Source: Alphaproteobacteria bacterium
GTDB lineage: Bacteria; Pseudomonadota; Alphaproteobacteria; Rs-D84
DNA: 62,986 nucleotides
Assembly: GCA_017935245.1 (NCBI GenBank)
Contig: JAGBHZ010000018.1
Location: forward strand, 1-62,986
Direction: 5' to 3'
Of this stretch, positions 52,113-60,581 are shown piece by piece. Position 1 is the stretch's first letter; each line of letters starts with the position of its first letter. Made by a program: the position numbers and the translations under genes. Below the pieces are notes generated by a model, which did no database searches, was not told the origin of the DNA, and worked only from the letters and a program-made list of their open reading frames with translations.

Positions 52113-52847
52113 TTATTTGGTATTTTCATCACGTAAACGATAATATTCACACATTGCAATTGGTGCAATATCGGTCAGTCGCATTTTACGACGTACCCGG
52201 AATATACCAAAAAATTCACGACGCAATTCATTATAGTGTGCGTATTCCCAGTCAATAATTCCAACCACATCCATTGTTTGTGGATTAACGATAATATTAC
52301 TGCACATGTCGCCATGAACCAGTCCCAAATTACGCTTTTTTGCATTTTTGGGCTTCATATCCTTTAATTGTTTAAAGTCCGTATTAAACAGCGTATAAAT
52401 AATTTGTCCAATCTGTGTGCCGATTTTTTCACGATTTTCAATAATTCGCTTTAATGGCAAATCCATTAAAACGCGTCCTGGGATAAAATTTGTTTTGTAG
52501 AACAAATACCCACCTGCCTTAACCAGTTCTATTTTTGGCACCGCCACCGGCAAAATGGGCGCGATTGCATCGGTAATCTTTTTTTCGCGTTCGAATTTTT
52601 CGGCAGAATTATCTTTTTCGTGGAATTTGCGTACCTTTAAGACCGTGTCGCCAACAATAAATGCCAAACTGCCACCACCCTTGGCCAGGCGGAATTTTTT
52701 CCAATCCAGTTCCGGCATTTTCGTCCGAATTGCGCGTAGTTTATTTTTATAGTCAAAACATTTTTCGCGTCTAAACCATAACCGCGCACGTTTAAACGGA
52801 ATCAAATACGACACGAACCACAACAGTTCAAAAAAAGGTTTCCACAT
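52113..52847 (-). CDS. APH-type kinase-fold phosphotransferase
   Basis: 244 residues from the ATG at 52847 (GGGGGA upstream). The kinase core is visible: FRLAKGGGSLAFIVGDTVLK with nucleotide lysine near residue 60, LVHGDMCSNIIVNPQ (HxDxxxxN catalytic loop) near 182 and VVGIIDWEYAHYNE (metal Asp) near 205. It belongs to the aminoglycoside/choline/lipopolysaccharide-core kinase superfamily. An N-terminal hydrophobic stretch (FFELLWFVSYLIPF) may bind the membrane, favouring an LPS or lipid substrate (inference). Divergent from priA. Confidence 0.75.
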   Translation of the reverse strand: MWKPFFELLWFVSYLIPFKRARLWFRREKCFDYKNKLRAIRTKMPELDWKKFRLAKGGGSLAFIVGDTVLKVRKFHEKDNSAEKFEREKKITDAIAPILPVAVPKIELVKAGGYLFYKTNFIPGRVLMDLPLKRIIENREKIGTQIGQIIYTLFNTDFKQLKDMKPKNAKKRNLGLVHGDMCSNIIVNPQTMDVVGIIDWEYAHYNELRREFFGIFRVRRKMRLTDIAPIAMCEYYRLRDENTK

Positions 52848-52912
52848 ATGTCCCCCAATGTTTATAAAATAATGATATTGAAAAGTTGAAAAAAAACAAG
52901 TATTTTGTCCAT

Positions 52913-55105
52913 ATGTTTGATGCGGGCACAATTGTCAAAGTTTTAATACCAAATGTTGTAAATACCGGCTATGATTACCGTCTGACCGGGCCGGCGCAAA
53001 TTGGCACATTTGTTGGTGTAACGGTTATGAATCGTCCATATGTTGGTGTTGTTTGGGGATATGGTGATTCTGGGTTGGCGGATGAAAAAATAAAAAATAT
53101 ATCGTGTATCTATGATGCGTCTTTGCCGATTGATGTTTTACAGTGTATAAAGCGCATGTCTGATTGGACATTAATGACCCCCGGTGCGGTATTGCGATTG
53201 ATTGTAAATGTCCCAGATGCATTTTTGCCACCACGTACCGAACAGTTGTATTCTTATAACCCAGATTCCACCGCCCGCGTGACGGACAATCGTATTGCGG
53301 TATCGGATGCGTTTGCATCAAATGATTTTGATGCGATGTCGGCACTGGATATTCAAAACATCGCCCGGGTCAGTTCTGCGGTCATCCGCACGATGGTAAA
53401 GAACGGCACACTGGTCCCCACGGCAACGCGTGAAATTAATCCGAACCAATTTGTGTATCAGTATCAAGATTCTGGTGATATAACATTAAACGCCGAACAA
53501 CAGGCCGCCGCCGATGCAATTGGTACGTCGATTGCGTCGGGTGGATTTTCGGTCCATCTTTTGGATGGAATTACCGGCAGTGGCAAGACCCAGGTTTATT
53601 TTGATGCCGCATGGCGCGCATATTCGCGTGGCGGATCGGTTTTATTGATGATGCCTGAAATCGCCCTTACGGCCCAGTTTATGTCGCGTTTTGCCGCCCG
53701 TTTCGGTGCACCACCCGTCGTCTGGCACAGTAATCTGACCGCCGCCCGCCGTCGTGAAATATGGCGTGGTGTTTTAAACGGCAATATTCGCATGGTTGTC
53801 GGCACGCGCAGTGCGCTGTTCTTACCATGGCAGGATTTATCACTAATCGTCATTGACGAAGAACACGATACATCGTACAAGCAGGAAGATATGGGAAATT
53901 ATCATGCGCGTGATATGGCGATTTTGCGCGCAAATATTTCAAAAATCCCCGTCGTTCTGGCCAGTGCCACCCCCGCCGCCGAAACACTTGAAAACGTCAA
54001 TCTGGGAAAGTATCGGCATCTAAGGTTGACATCGCGTTTTGGTGGCGCCGAATTGCCCAAAATTCAAACGATTGATTTACGTGAAAATCGTCCAACGTCG
54101 TACATGGTTGGCGATGCGGAACAAACCGGATTTTTATCGGCGCCATTATGTGATGCGCTGCGTGATACACTGTCCGCCGGACACCAGGCAATGTTGTTTA
54201 TAAATCGGCGTGGATTTGCCCCGATTGTTCAGTGTAAAAAATGTGGATGGACCGCAACGTGTCCTGATTGCAGTGTGGGTATGACATATCATAAGCATGT
54301 GGGCAAATTGCTGTGCCATATGTGTGGTCGAACAATGCCACTGATGAAATCGTGTCCCGATTGTTCCGCGGATGTTTCAATGCGTGGGGTGGGGCTTGAA
54401 AAAATCCAAGAAGAAGTTAATGTAAAATTTCCATCGGCACGCACCGCATTGGTATCCAGTGATACAATTTTATCGCGCCAATCACTGGAACGATTGGTTG
54501 CACAGATGGAATCCGGCGACATTGATATTGTTATCGGAACACAAATCCTGGCCAAGGGGCATCATTTTCCAAATCTGACCCTGGTCGGGGTGGTTGATGC
54601 AGATATGGGATTGTTTGGCACAGATTTTCGTGCCGCCGAACACACGTTTCAACAATTATTCCAGGTTTCCGGTCGTGCCGGTCGTGGTGCGCATGCGGGA
54701 ACGGTTTTATTACAAACGTACCAGCCCACACATCCCGTATTAACGGCAATTTGTGAAAATAATCGTGATGTGTTTATGTCAAATGATATGGCGGGTCGAA
54801 AATTAGCACAAATGCCCCCATATGGCCAATTAATTGCGGTCATCGTCGAAGGCAAACAAGAATCAACCCTGGCAAAATATTGTGGTAATTTATCTGCGGC
54901 GGCGCCATTGTTGCATGGTGCAAAAATAATGGGGCCCATCGCCGCCCAGGTGTACCAAGTACGATCTTGGTACCGTATGCGATTTTTAGTATCTGGTGGA
55001 AAAAATGCGAATTTGCAGCCAATTGTTGCGCGATGGTTGTCATCTGTCCCGGTGCCGGCAAATATCCGCGTAAAGATAGACGTTAATCCTGTTAATTTTA
55101 TGTAA
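52913..55105 (+). CDS. priA: Primosomal replication restart helicase PriA
   Basis: 730 residues. The N-terminal 3'-end-binding domain begins FDAGTIVKVLIPNVVNTGYD. Helicase motifs: LLDGITGSGKTQVYF (Walker A) near residue 220, LIVIDEEHDTSYKQED (DEEH) near 315, VLASATPAAET near 347. The zinc-binding cysteines CKKCGWTATCPDCS, CHMCGR and CPDC are near 440-485; GTQILAKGHHFPN and QVSGRAGRG complete it. PriA reloads the replisome at collapsed forks. I use the ATG at 52913; an upstream TTG at 52886 is possible and neither has a clear ribosome site. Confidence 0.92.
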   Translation: MFDAGTIVKVLIPNVVNTGYDYRLTGPAQIGTFVGVTVMNRPYVGVVWGYGDSGLADEKIKNISCIYDASLPIDVLQCIKRMSDWTLMTPGAVLRLIVNVPDAFLPPRTEQLYSYNPDSTARVTDNRIAVSDAFASNDFDAMSALDIQNIARVSSAVIRTMVKNGTLVPTATREINPNQFVYQYQDSGDITLNAEQQAAADAIGTSIASGGFSVHLLDGITGSGKTQVYFDAAWRAYSRGGSVLLMMPEIALTAQFMSRFAARFGAPPVVWHSNLTAARRREIWRGVLNGNIRMVVGTRSALFLPWQDLSLIVIDEEHDTSYKQEDMGNYHARDMAILRANISKIPVVLASATPAAETLENVNLGKYRHLRLTSRFGGAELPKIQTIDLRENRPTSYMVGDAEQTGFLSAPLCDALRDTLSAGHQAMLFINRRGFAPIVQCKKCGWTATCPDCSVGMTYHKHVGKLLCHMCGRTMPLMKSCPDCSADVSMRGVGLEKIQEEVNVKFPSARTALVSSDTILSRQSLERLVAQMESGDIDIVIGTQILAKGHHFPNLTLVGVVDADMGLFGTDFRAAEHTFQQLFQVSGRAGRGAHAGTVLLQTYQPTHPVLTAICENNRDVFMSNDMAGRKLAQMPPYGQLIAVIVEGKQESTLAKYCGNLSAAAPLLHGAKIMGPIAAQVYQVRSWYRMRFLVSGGKNANLQPIVARWLSSVPVPANIRVKIDVNPVNFM

Positions 55106-55172
55106 TCTGTCCTGTTGGCGTCGCCGAATAAAAATCGTATAGTTATTTATATAACCAACAGGGGGGGGTACA

Positions 55173-55499
55173 ATGGCAGAATTTTTAATGGTGTTTGGCG
55201 CGATGTTCATACTGGGATTAATCTTGGTGGGATTTTTAATGATTCCAATATTAATTGCAAATGCGCGTGGTATATGTGGTGGTGAAAAGACAACCATAAC
55301 AATCTTGTCATGGATGGGTATATTTTTTGGTATAACGTGGATTATTGCAATTGTTTTATCATTGGTGTGGCGTGGTGAATGTGGTATGCGCGAAAGTAAT
55401 CTTGATAAACTGGAAAAATTATCGCGACTGTACCATAACAAATCTATATCGCGCGAAGAATACAATGAAATCAAATCACGACTTTTATCACGGGAATAA
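55173..55499 (+). CDS. Small membrane protein with SHOCT-like C-terminus
   Basis: 108 residues with two membrane segments (FLMVFGAMFILGLILVGFLM and ILSWMGIFFGITWIIAIVLS) and a C-terminal helical hairpin LDKLEKLSRLYHNKSISREE, the SHOCT pattern (short C-terminal oligomerisation domain). The central part recalls small superinfection-immunity-type membrane proteins. Very strong ribosome site GGGGGGG. Function unknown. Confidence 0.72.
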   Translation: MAEFLMVFGAMFILGLILVGFLMIPILIANARGICGGEKTTITILSWMGIFFGITWIIAIVLSLVWRGECGMRESNLDKLEKLSRLYHNKSISREEYNEIKSRLLSRE

Positions 55500-55503
55500 A
55501 AAT

Positions 55504-55529
55504 AAAAACGCCAAATTGGCGTTTTTTTA
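55504..55529. terminator. Bidirectional terminator
   Basis: Stem 55504-55512 / 55518-55526 with T-runs, between the SHOCT-like gene and the convergent small lipoprotein gene. Confidence 0.8.
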
Positions 55530-55646
55530 ATAAACCGGGTAATCGCGTGGATAGTCTGGATTTGGATGTACCAGTTCAGATTTAACACCGCATCCAGTCA
55601 TGGCCAAACATCCCAAAATAATAAAAAATACAAATGCGCGTTTCAT
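55527..55646 (-). CDS. 39-residue lipoprotein, LptM (YifL)-like
   Basis: A tiny frame: MKRAFVFFIILGCLAMTGCG is a lipoprotein signal with lipobox LAMTGC; the mature part is only VKSELVHPNPDYPRDYPVY with the D-Y-P-R-x-Y-P ending seen in LptM/YifL-type lipoproteins, which help LptD-LptE disulphide maturation. A perfect promoter (TTGACA, 18 bp, TATAAT, minus strand 55682-55653) ends 6 bp before the ATG, so the mRNA should be leaderless. A terminator lies at its stop. Short but well supported by signal and promoter. Confidence 0.72.
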   Translation of the reverse strand: MKRAFVFFIILGCLAMTGCGVKSELVHPNPDYPRDYPVY

Positions 55647-55652
55647 ACTTGT

Positions 55653-55682
55653 ATTATACCCCCGCAATATGTGTTGTGTCAA
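55653..55682 (-). promoter_or_regulatory. Consensus promoter of the small lipoprotein gene
   Basis: TTGACA (55682-55677) and TATAAT (55658-55653) on the minus strand, 18 bp apart. Expected transcription start is at or within a base or two of the ATG at 55646. Confidence 0.75.
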
Positions 55683-55754
55683 ATTTTTAGACACATGATT
55701 TTATTAATGGGATTTTTATGATATAATGGCACAGAAATCAGAGAGAGAATTTTT

Positions 55755-56954
55755 ATGTCTTCGCCCCGTTTGTCGCGTGATTTGCGATTGTTGTTAACAT
55801 TTTCTGCACTGCGTAATATAACAGATTTATTTCTGGGGACGTTTTTGCTGTCGTTTTTAATGCAGAATTCGATAAACGAAATTTTATCTGTATCAACATA
55901 TAAATTATTTGAATATGCGGCGACATGCGGTGGTTTTTTTCTGTTTGCACATTGGTGCAAGCGGTATAACAAGGTTATGGTATTTGCACTAAACCAAATA
56001 CCCAAGATTTTGTTGCTGGGGGCGATTATAGTGTTGGATACGCGTGCGGCCGAATATGTCATACCACTGGGGATGTTATATGGTATTGGTGCGGCGATGT
56101 ATCATTTGCCAATGAATTCAATGATTGGCGAAAAAAGTAACCATAAAACAATCGGGTTATATATGGGGGCCAAAACGGCGGTTAACTATACGGTTCGATT
56201 GATTGTACCGGTTACGCTGGGGTTCTTTATTGATACTGGTTCATTTGTTAGTGTTGCGTATGTCTTGTTGGGGTTATCGATATTTGAATTGTTTTTGATG
56301 GTATTTTTGTCTCCGTCGCGTCATCGTTGTAAAACGCCGATTGATTTTGGTGGTTTTTTTCGTTGCATGATGCGTTTTCCGGTAATACGACATTTGTTCA
56401 TGATGGAAATTATGCGCGGTTTTGGGATGGGTTTGTTGGCATCTGTGATAACGATGTACACGGTATTTATGTTCAAGACTGATTTAAACCTTGGGATATT
56501 TACCACGTTATTTTCTGTATTTTCAATTATGACATCATGGCTTTTGGGGCGGTATGGCAAATACCGGTATTACAGATATATAATATTATTTGCGATGTTT
56601 GTATCATTGGGCGGGATATCATTGTTTGTGTGGCGCGCAACACCGGCGACATTTTTGATTTATAATTTTGTTTATGCGACCGCTATTTTAATTCTGGACC
56701 AGTTATGCAGTGTTAATGTGTTTTCTTTGTCAAATTCCAAGTGTATTACGGCAAATCATAAGGTTGAATACTTTGTGTTCCGTGATTTTGCACTGTTTAT
56801 CGGTCGTTGGATTGGATATGTTGGTTTGATGTATATTGGCGTTTTTTGTGGCTATCCTTGGTTGCGCTGGTACCTAGTGCTTATAACAGCGTCCATGATG
56901 TTGGCGGGCTGGATGACGATGCGAATGTTGCCATATTTAAAAGAGAAAAAATAA
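55755..56954 (+). CDS. MFS-type membrane transporter
   Basis: 399 residues with about twelve hydrophobic segments. An MFS-like loop follows segment 2-3 (FLFAHWCKRYNKVMVFALNQ). Helices such as VIPLGMLYGIGAAMYHLPMN, TVRLIVPVTLGFFIDTG and MGLLASVITMYTVFMFKT are typical of drug/metabolite carriers. A TATAAT at 55721-55726 is a likely promoter, and GAGAGAG precedes the ATG. Substrate unknown. Confidence 0.75.
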   Translation: MSSPRLSRDLRLLLTFSALRNITDLFLGTFLLSFLMQNSINEILSVSTYKLFEYAATCGGFFLFAHWCKRYNKVMVFALNQIPKILLLGAIIVLDTRAAEYVIPLGMLYGIGAAMYHLPMNSMIGEKSNHKTIGLYMGAKTAVNYTVRLIVPVTLGFFIDTGSFVSVAYVLLGLSIFELFLMVFLSPSRHRCKTPIDFGGFFRCMMRFPVIRHLFMMEIMRGFGMGLLASVITMYTVFMFKTDLNLGIFTTLFSVFSIMTSWLLGRYGKYRYYRYIILFAMFVSLGGISLFVWRATPATFLIYNFVYATAILILDQLCSVNVFSLSNSKCITANHKVEYFVFRDFALFIGRWIGYVGLMYIGVFCGYPWLRWYLVLITASMMLAGWMTMRMLPYLKEKK

Positions 56955-56977
56955 AAACCGCAGAAAACCTGCGGTAA
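56955..56977 (-). terminator. Terminator of tRNA-Asp
   Basis: Stem 56957-56963 / 56969-56975 (ACCGCAG/CTGCGGT); the T-run is on the minus strand, after the tRNA. Confidence 0.7.
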
Positions 56978-56982
56978 ATAAC

Positions 56983-57059
56983 TGGCGGGATTGACGGGGC
57001 TCGAACCCGCGACCTTCTGCGTGACAGGCAGACGCTCTAACCAGCTGAGCTACAACCCC
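56983..57059 (-). tRNA. tRNA-Asp(GTC)
   Basis: 77 nt with encoded CCA. The acceptor stem GGGGUUG pairs with CAAUCCC; the anticodon loop CUGUCAC gives GUC; the T-arm is GGUUCGAGCC. No island repeat is associated with it. Confidence 0.97.
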
Positions 57060-57122
57060 TTAAAGCGTTACGTATGATATATTGTTGGTGGAATAAATGC
57101 AAGTACTTTTTTAAAAAAAATA

Positions 57123-57145
57123 AAAATCCCCATTTCTGGGGAAGA
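57123..57145 (-). terminator. Terminator of the virB11 operon
   Basis: Stem 57127-57132 / 57137-57142 with a minus-strand T-run, directly after the stop at 57146. Confidence 0.75.
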
Positions 57146-57403
57146 TTAGCGTTGTGTCTGGGACGATTGCTTTTGTATTTCATTATTTTTGCGTGCAAAT
57201 ATTTTCTTTATTCCGTCCAGAAATTTTTTGCGTCTTGTCGCACGTTTTTCGTATCGTGCCCAGTCTGCTTCGAACATTGCGTTTTCTTTTTCTTCGGCGC
57301 GACGCAGTTTTTCCGCATTATATTCATCTAATTCGCGCTGAATACGCTCATCCACAGGTTCACGGTAATTTGGATCCGTTATCGTAATTTTATCTTCGTC
57401 CAT
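57146..57403 (-). CDS. 85-residue charged coiled-coil protein downstream of virB11
   Basis: Not recognised. Strongly charged, mostly helical (ERIQRELDEYNAEKLRRAEE, then KENAMFEADWARYEKRATRR) and basic at the C-terminus. It follows virB11 by 15 bp with AAAGGAG, so both form one operon. It could be a small regulator or structural partner of the ATPase; that is inference from position. Confidence 0.65.
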   Translation of the reverse strand: MDEDKITITDPNYREPVDERIQRELDEYNAEKLRRAEEKENAMFEADWARYEKRATRRKKFLDGIKKIFARKNNEIQKQSSQTQR

Positions 57404-57418
57404 TGATGTATCTCCTTT

Positions 57419-58378
57419 TTAAACAACTTCTGTAACGGCGCGCAGGGCCCCATCACGTGATAATTGAACAACGCGGATTTTCTTTTTCATTTCCGCGATT
57501 AAATCTGTGCGGTCGTATGCCGGCTGGGTATGCAAGATACGGTCGGCAAACGCGGCATACGCGGCGTCGGCACTTTCCGCATGAATTGTGGTATAAAAAT
57601 GGTCGTGTCCCGTCCCCAGCATTTCCCACAATACCGCCGCATTATCGGTTGAAATTTCACCCCCGATAATAACATCGGGTGTCATACGTACCACCAAATC
57701 CAGCAGCCGGGCATAGTTCATATCGTTTGTCTGTTCTGTGCGCGACAATACAAAATGAACGCGATTCGGTTGCGGAACGCGAATTTCGCGTGCGTCTTCG
57801 ACGGTTATAACACGACTGTTTTTATCAATCAGTGTTAGCATATGGTTTAAAAATGTTGTTTTTCCGGTGGCGGTTGCGCCACTGATAAGAATTGGGCTGC
57901 CATCATTTATTGCGCTCATTAAACGGTCGTATGGATCGTCGGGACGTATGTTTTCGCGTGGCTTAACCTTTAATAACGCCTGGCCCCGTTTCAGATGATA
58001 GTTTTCAAAACTGGTGTCTGGTGCGCCTCCGCCACGAATATTCATGGCGACCCCGCCGGTTACATCGCGTTCATCATATTGAACATTTGGGCCGGCGATT
58101 GCTGTAAATCTGTGATTCCCGGGCAGGGTGGCATACACCACCGGCATCCCATGAATCGGGTCGAACGGCCGTTCATAAATATTTGCCACCGTATGGATTA
58201 AATCCACCAGGTACTGTTTAGATAATACTTCGGCCTGGTATGAAACCCATGGTACACGTGCGCCATGCAGACGCATCCACACTTCTCCTGCGTGGTTGAT
58301 TGCGATTTCTTCTACGAACGATGGCGTATAGAATTCTTCCAGTGGTTTTAGCAAAGATTCCAGAACTACATTTGACAT
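57419..58378 (-). CDS. virB11: VirB11-type secretion ATPase
   Basis: 319 residues, standard length. The N-terminal domain contains EEIAINHAGEVWMRLHGARV. The ATPase domain has Walker A PILISGATATGKTTFLNHML near residue 162, RVITVEDAREIRVPQ (Asp box) near 189, DVIIGGEISTDNAAVLWEML (Walker B) near 237 and TTIHAESADAAYAAFADRI (His box) near 262. VirB11 hexamers power type IV secretion or conjugation machines. No other VirB gene is adjacent; the membrane operon at 39-42 kb may be related. Confidence 0.92.
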   Translation of the reverse strand: MSNVVLESLLKPLEEFYTPSFVEEIAINHAGEVWMRLHGARVPWVSYQAEVLSKQYLVDLIHTVANIYERPFDPIHGMPVVYATLPGNHRFTAIAGPNVQYDERDVTGGVAMNIRGGGAPDTSFENYHLKRGQALLKVKPRENIRPDDPYDRLMSAINDGSPILISGATATGKTTFLNHMLTLIDKNSRVITVEDAREIRVPQPNRVHFVLSRTEQTNDMNYARLLDLVVRMTPDVIIGGEISTDNAAVLWEMLGTGHDHFYTTIHAESADAAYAAFADRILHTQPAYDRTDLIAEMKKKIRVVQLSRDGALRAVTEVV

Positions 58379-58457
58379 TTATCTGTATTTTAGCATAAAT
58401 CGCGACTTGAATCAAAATTCTTTATTTGTTAAAATTAAAAAAAAGAGAGAAAGAAAA

Positions 58458-59018
58458 ATGAAAAAAACAATTCTTTGTGCAATTTGTTCAATGTTGGCAT
58501 TGGCCGCATGTTCAACGGGCGATACGCCATATAATACCGATGATTTTGCAACCGGCGGTGCGGATGCGCCGTTATACAATGAACGTACCAGTACGTTTAT
58601 GCAGGCCGATAATCAATTCGCAAATATTGATTCGTACAAACCAAAAACCGCCGCTGAAAAAGAACAAACCGCCAGTCGCTGGGAAACATCACGTATGGAA
58701 ACCCGTTGGCAGGAATATCGTGGCACAATGGTCCGGGTCCAGATTTTACTGGGGAACTCGGATTTGCGTGAGATGCGCCTGCGTATGATGCAGAATGCCG
58801 ACGGTATGGATATTAATGGCGATGCGCGCACGGTTTTGACCGCGGTTGCGGATTATGAAATGAAGCGTATCTGTGGCCGTAACGCAGACAGCATTGTTAT
58901 GGTATATGACAAACCATCGTTTGATGTGATGCGTCCAACCCCGTATTTTGATTACCGGATAGAGGCCGAAGGAACCACCATGCGTGAATATGGGTTCCGC
59001 TGTGTTTATAACAATTAA
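58458..59018 (+). CDS. Uncharacterised lipoprotein
   Basis: 186 residues starting MKKTILCAICSMLALAACST, a lipoprotein signal with lipobox LALAAC. The mature part has a flexible N-terminal third (GDTPYNTDDFATGGADAPLY) and a helical, arginine-rich domain (WETSRMETRWQEYRGTMVRV), ending YGFRCVYNN. Two further cysteines could form a disulphide. The gene diverges from virB11, and its lipoprotein nature would fit a VirB7-like or envelope role, but no family is recognised. Confidence 0.68.
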   Translation: MKKTILCAICSMLALAACSTGDTPYNTDDFATGGADAPLYNERTSTFMQADNQFANIDSYKPKTAAEKEQTASRWETSRMETRWQEYRGTMVRVQILLGNSDLREMRLRMMQNADGMDINGDARTVLTAVADYEMKRICGRNADSIVMVYDKPSFDVMRPTPYFDYRIEAEGTTMREYGFRCVYNN

Positions 59019-59045
59019 CAAAAACAAACCAAAAGGAAAAAACAA

Positions 59046-59372
59046 ATGAAAAAACTGATGATTGCATTGGGTTTATGTGGTGTTTTGGGCGCATGCGACA
59101 GCAACGCCGGCGCACAGAACGGTGATACCGTTGTTATTAATTTTGCAGGATACCTGGACGGGGTTCAGTTTCCAGGCGGCACCGCCGAAGGCTTTCCATT
59201 AAAATTGGGCAGTGGTCAGTTCGTACCTGGTTTCGAAGAACAGTTAATTGGCGCGGTCAAGGGTGAATCACGTGATGTTAACATTACGTTCCCAACCGAA
59301 TATGTGCCTGAATTGGCCGGCAAAGACGTTGTGTTCAAGGTAACCGTTGTTGATATTGTCGAAGCAGAATAG
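59046..59372 (+). CDS. FKBP-type peptidyl-prolyl isomerase lipoprotein
   Basis: 108 residues. The signal MKKLMIALGLCGVLGACDSN has lipobox LGAC. The mature protein is a minimal FKBP/trigger-factor-like domain: GDTVVINFAGYLDGVQFPGG, LKLGSGQFVPGFEEQLIGAV, FPTEYVPELAGKDVVFKVTV. It should catalyse proline isomerisation in the periplasm, anchored to a membrane. AAAAGGAAA precedes the ATG; it lies 27 bp after the previous lipoprotein gene. Confidence 0.85.
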   Translation: MKKLMIALGLCGVLGACDSNAGAQNGDTVVINFAGYLDGVQFPGGTAEGFPLKLGSGQFVPGFEEQLIGAVKGESRDVNITFPTEYVPELAGKDVVFKVTVVDIVEAE

Positions 59373-59385
59373 TTTCTAAAAAATA

Positions 59386-59416
59386 AAAAAAATCCCGCCG
59401 ATTGGCGGGTTTTTTA
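59386..59416 (+). terminator. Terminator of the FKBP gene
   Basis: Stem 59394-59399 / 59404-59409 (CCCGCC/GGCGGG) followed by TTTTTT. Confidence 0.85.
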
Positions 59417-59424
59417 ATAAAAAC

Positions 59425-59608
59425 ACCGCCGTTGCCGGCGGTATTTCCGAATGCCCCGAAAGGAAGGAAAGGAGAAAAAGAAATTGGGCATTCTAAAAAA
59501 ATATTCTGGGGTCCACGGTCCAGAGGAGAGAGAATGTAGGAGGGAGTCTGAATCCCTGGACCCCACAGATGCTTTCACACCTGGTCATCGGCTTTGCTTC
59601 CTTTGACG
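59425..59608 (-). ncRNA. Candidate small RNA with CU-rich, anti-Shine-Dalgarno-like loops
   Basis: A near-consensus promoter lies on the minus strand: TTGACA (59643-59638), 17 bp, TATATT (59620-59615). The transcript would hold a 9-bp stem (59557-59565 with 59507-59515) whose loop contains CCCTCCT and CTCTCTCCTC. Next comes an 8-bp stem (59486-59493 with 59449-59456) whose loop is TTTCTTTTTCTCCTTTCC. A terminator hairpin follows (59436-59442 with 59425-59431, T-rich tail). No open frame fits. CU-rich loops that pair with ribosome sites are a feature of several alphaproteobacterial small RNA families. Confidence 0.65.
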
Positions 59609-59819
59609 AATCGAAATATAATACAGATATTTGCATTTGTCAAGTGTTTTGTCAAAAATATTTTTTTGTATATGTTTTTTGATGTGTTTAATCCTAAAAT
59701 AAGCCTAAAACCCTAGGAAATGGTACTTGTTGTAAGAATTATGCCCCGCGAATAAAATTCTTTGTGTGCCGGGGTGATATGAACGGGCCCTGACCAAAAA
59801 TCGAAAGGAGAGAGAAAAA

Positions 59820-60065
59820 ATGACCCACGAAGATGTATGGCGGGCAATCGAACGTTTTGCAACCGAACATGGTATGTCATGTTCTGGGTTGGCGAAATGC
59901 AGTGGATTGGACCCAACGACGTTTAATAAAAGTAAGCGCTGGTCCAAAGAAGGTCAGCCCAGATGGCCATCAACAAACAGTATTTCCAAGATTTTGTCGT
60001 CCACCGGGGCGAAAATCCAGGATTTTACCAAGTTTATTGACGCATCTGACGCTGCGCGCGAATAA
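59820..60065 (+). CDS. Small helix-turn-helix DNA-binding protein
   Basis: 81 residues. The DNA-binding motif MSCSGLAKCSGLDPTTFNKS near residues 19-38, followed by RWPSTNSISKILSSTGAKIQ, is the N-terminal domain of alphaproteobacterial LexA/S24-like repressors, here without the peptidase domain. It is preceded by a strong GGAGAG ribosome site and ends before a terminator hairpin (60095-60120). It may be a stand-alone repressor. Confidence 0.8.
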   Translation: MTHEDVWRAIERFATEHGMSCSGLAKCSGLDPTTFNKSKRWSKEGQPRWPSTNSISKILSSTGAKIQDFTKFIDASDAARE

Positions 60066-60094
60066 AAAACTTTTTGCACGGATTCGACACCCCA

Positions 60095-60126
60095 AACCAC
60101 ATGTTGTGCTGCATGTGGTTTTTTAT
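60095..60126 (+). terminator. Terminator of the small HTH gene
   Basis: Stem 60095-60103 / 60112-60120 (AACCACATG/CATGTGGTT) and TTTTTT. Confidence 0.8.
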
Positions 60127-60161
60127 TGGACATATTTGATTGCATGGGGTATTGTGTTAAT

Positions 60162-60581
60162 ATGCTAACTGGTATTCGAATTTTTACATCAGATGCAGTG
60201 TGGCGCCAAATCTTGGGTGATTTGAACGCAACGGTTTTGGAATCGCCGGGGTATATGGATGTTAATCTGGACGATATTGAATTTGATGGTCCGGTTTCTA
60301 CTATGGAATTAAAGGCGCGGATTATTGCGGCACTTGATATGTCAGAAATGATACATCGGATATTTGGTCGTGCGGTTTCGCTTTCGCGCCCCCAGGCAAA
60401 AATTGTTGTCGCATTGTACAAAAGTGGTGGTATGACATCTGATGAATTAAAGGTTGCGCTTGGGTATGCGCATGACACGGCAACCCATGCGGTTGATACC
60501 GCGATATATCAATTGCGTAAAACATTTGGACATGATTTTATTATAAACAGCAAAGGGGTTTATTCACTTGGCCGGGTATAA
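60162..60581 (+). CDS. Winged-helix (OmpR-like) regulator upstream of birA
   Basis: 139 residues from the ATG at 60162 (earlier ATG 60144 and TTG 60126 are possible). Residues 75-139 form an OmpR-type winged helix: LSRPQAKIVVALYKSGGMTS, then AVDTAIYQLRKTFG and a closing IINSKGVYSLG wing. The N-terminal 70 residues are receiver-like in size but lack clear phosphorylation aspartates. It overlaps birA by 14 bp, so the two are coupled. Confidence 0.7.
   Translation: MLTGIRIFTSDAVWRQILGDLNATVLESPGYMDVNLDDIEFDGPVSTMELKARIIAALDMSEMIHRIFGRAVSLSRPQAKIVVALYKSGGMTSDELKVALGYAHDTATHAVDTAIYQLRKTFGHDFIINSKGVYSLGRV

Noticed and set aside
56983..57059. tRNA-Asp as a second island attachment site
   Set aside because: No copy of its 3' end was found elsewhere in the window and no integrase is adjacent.
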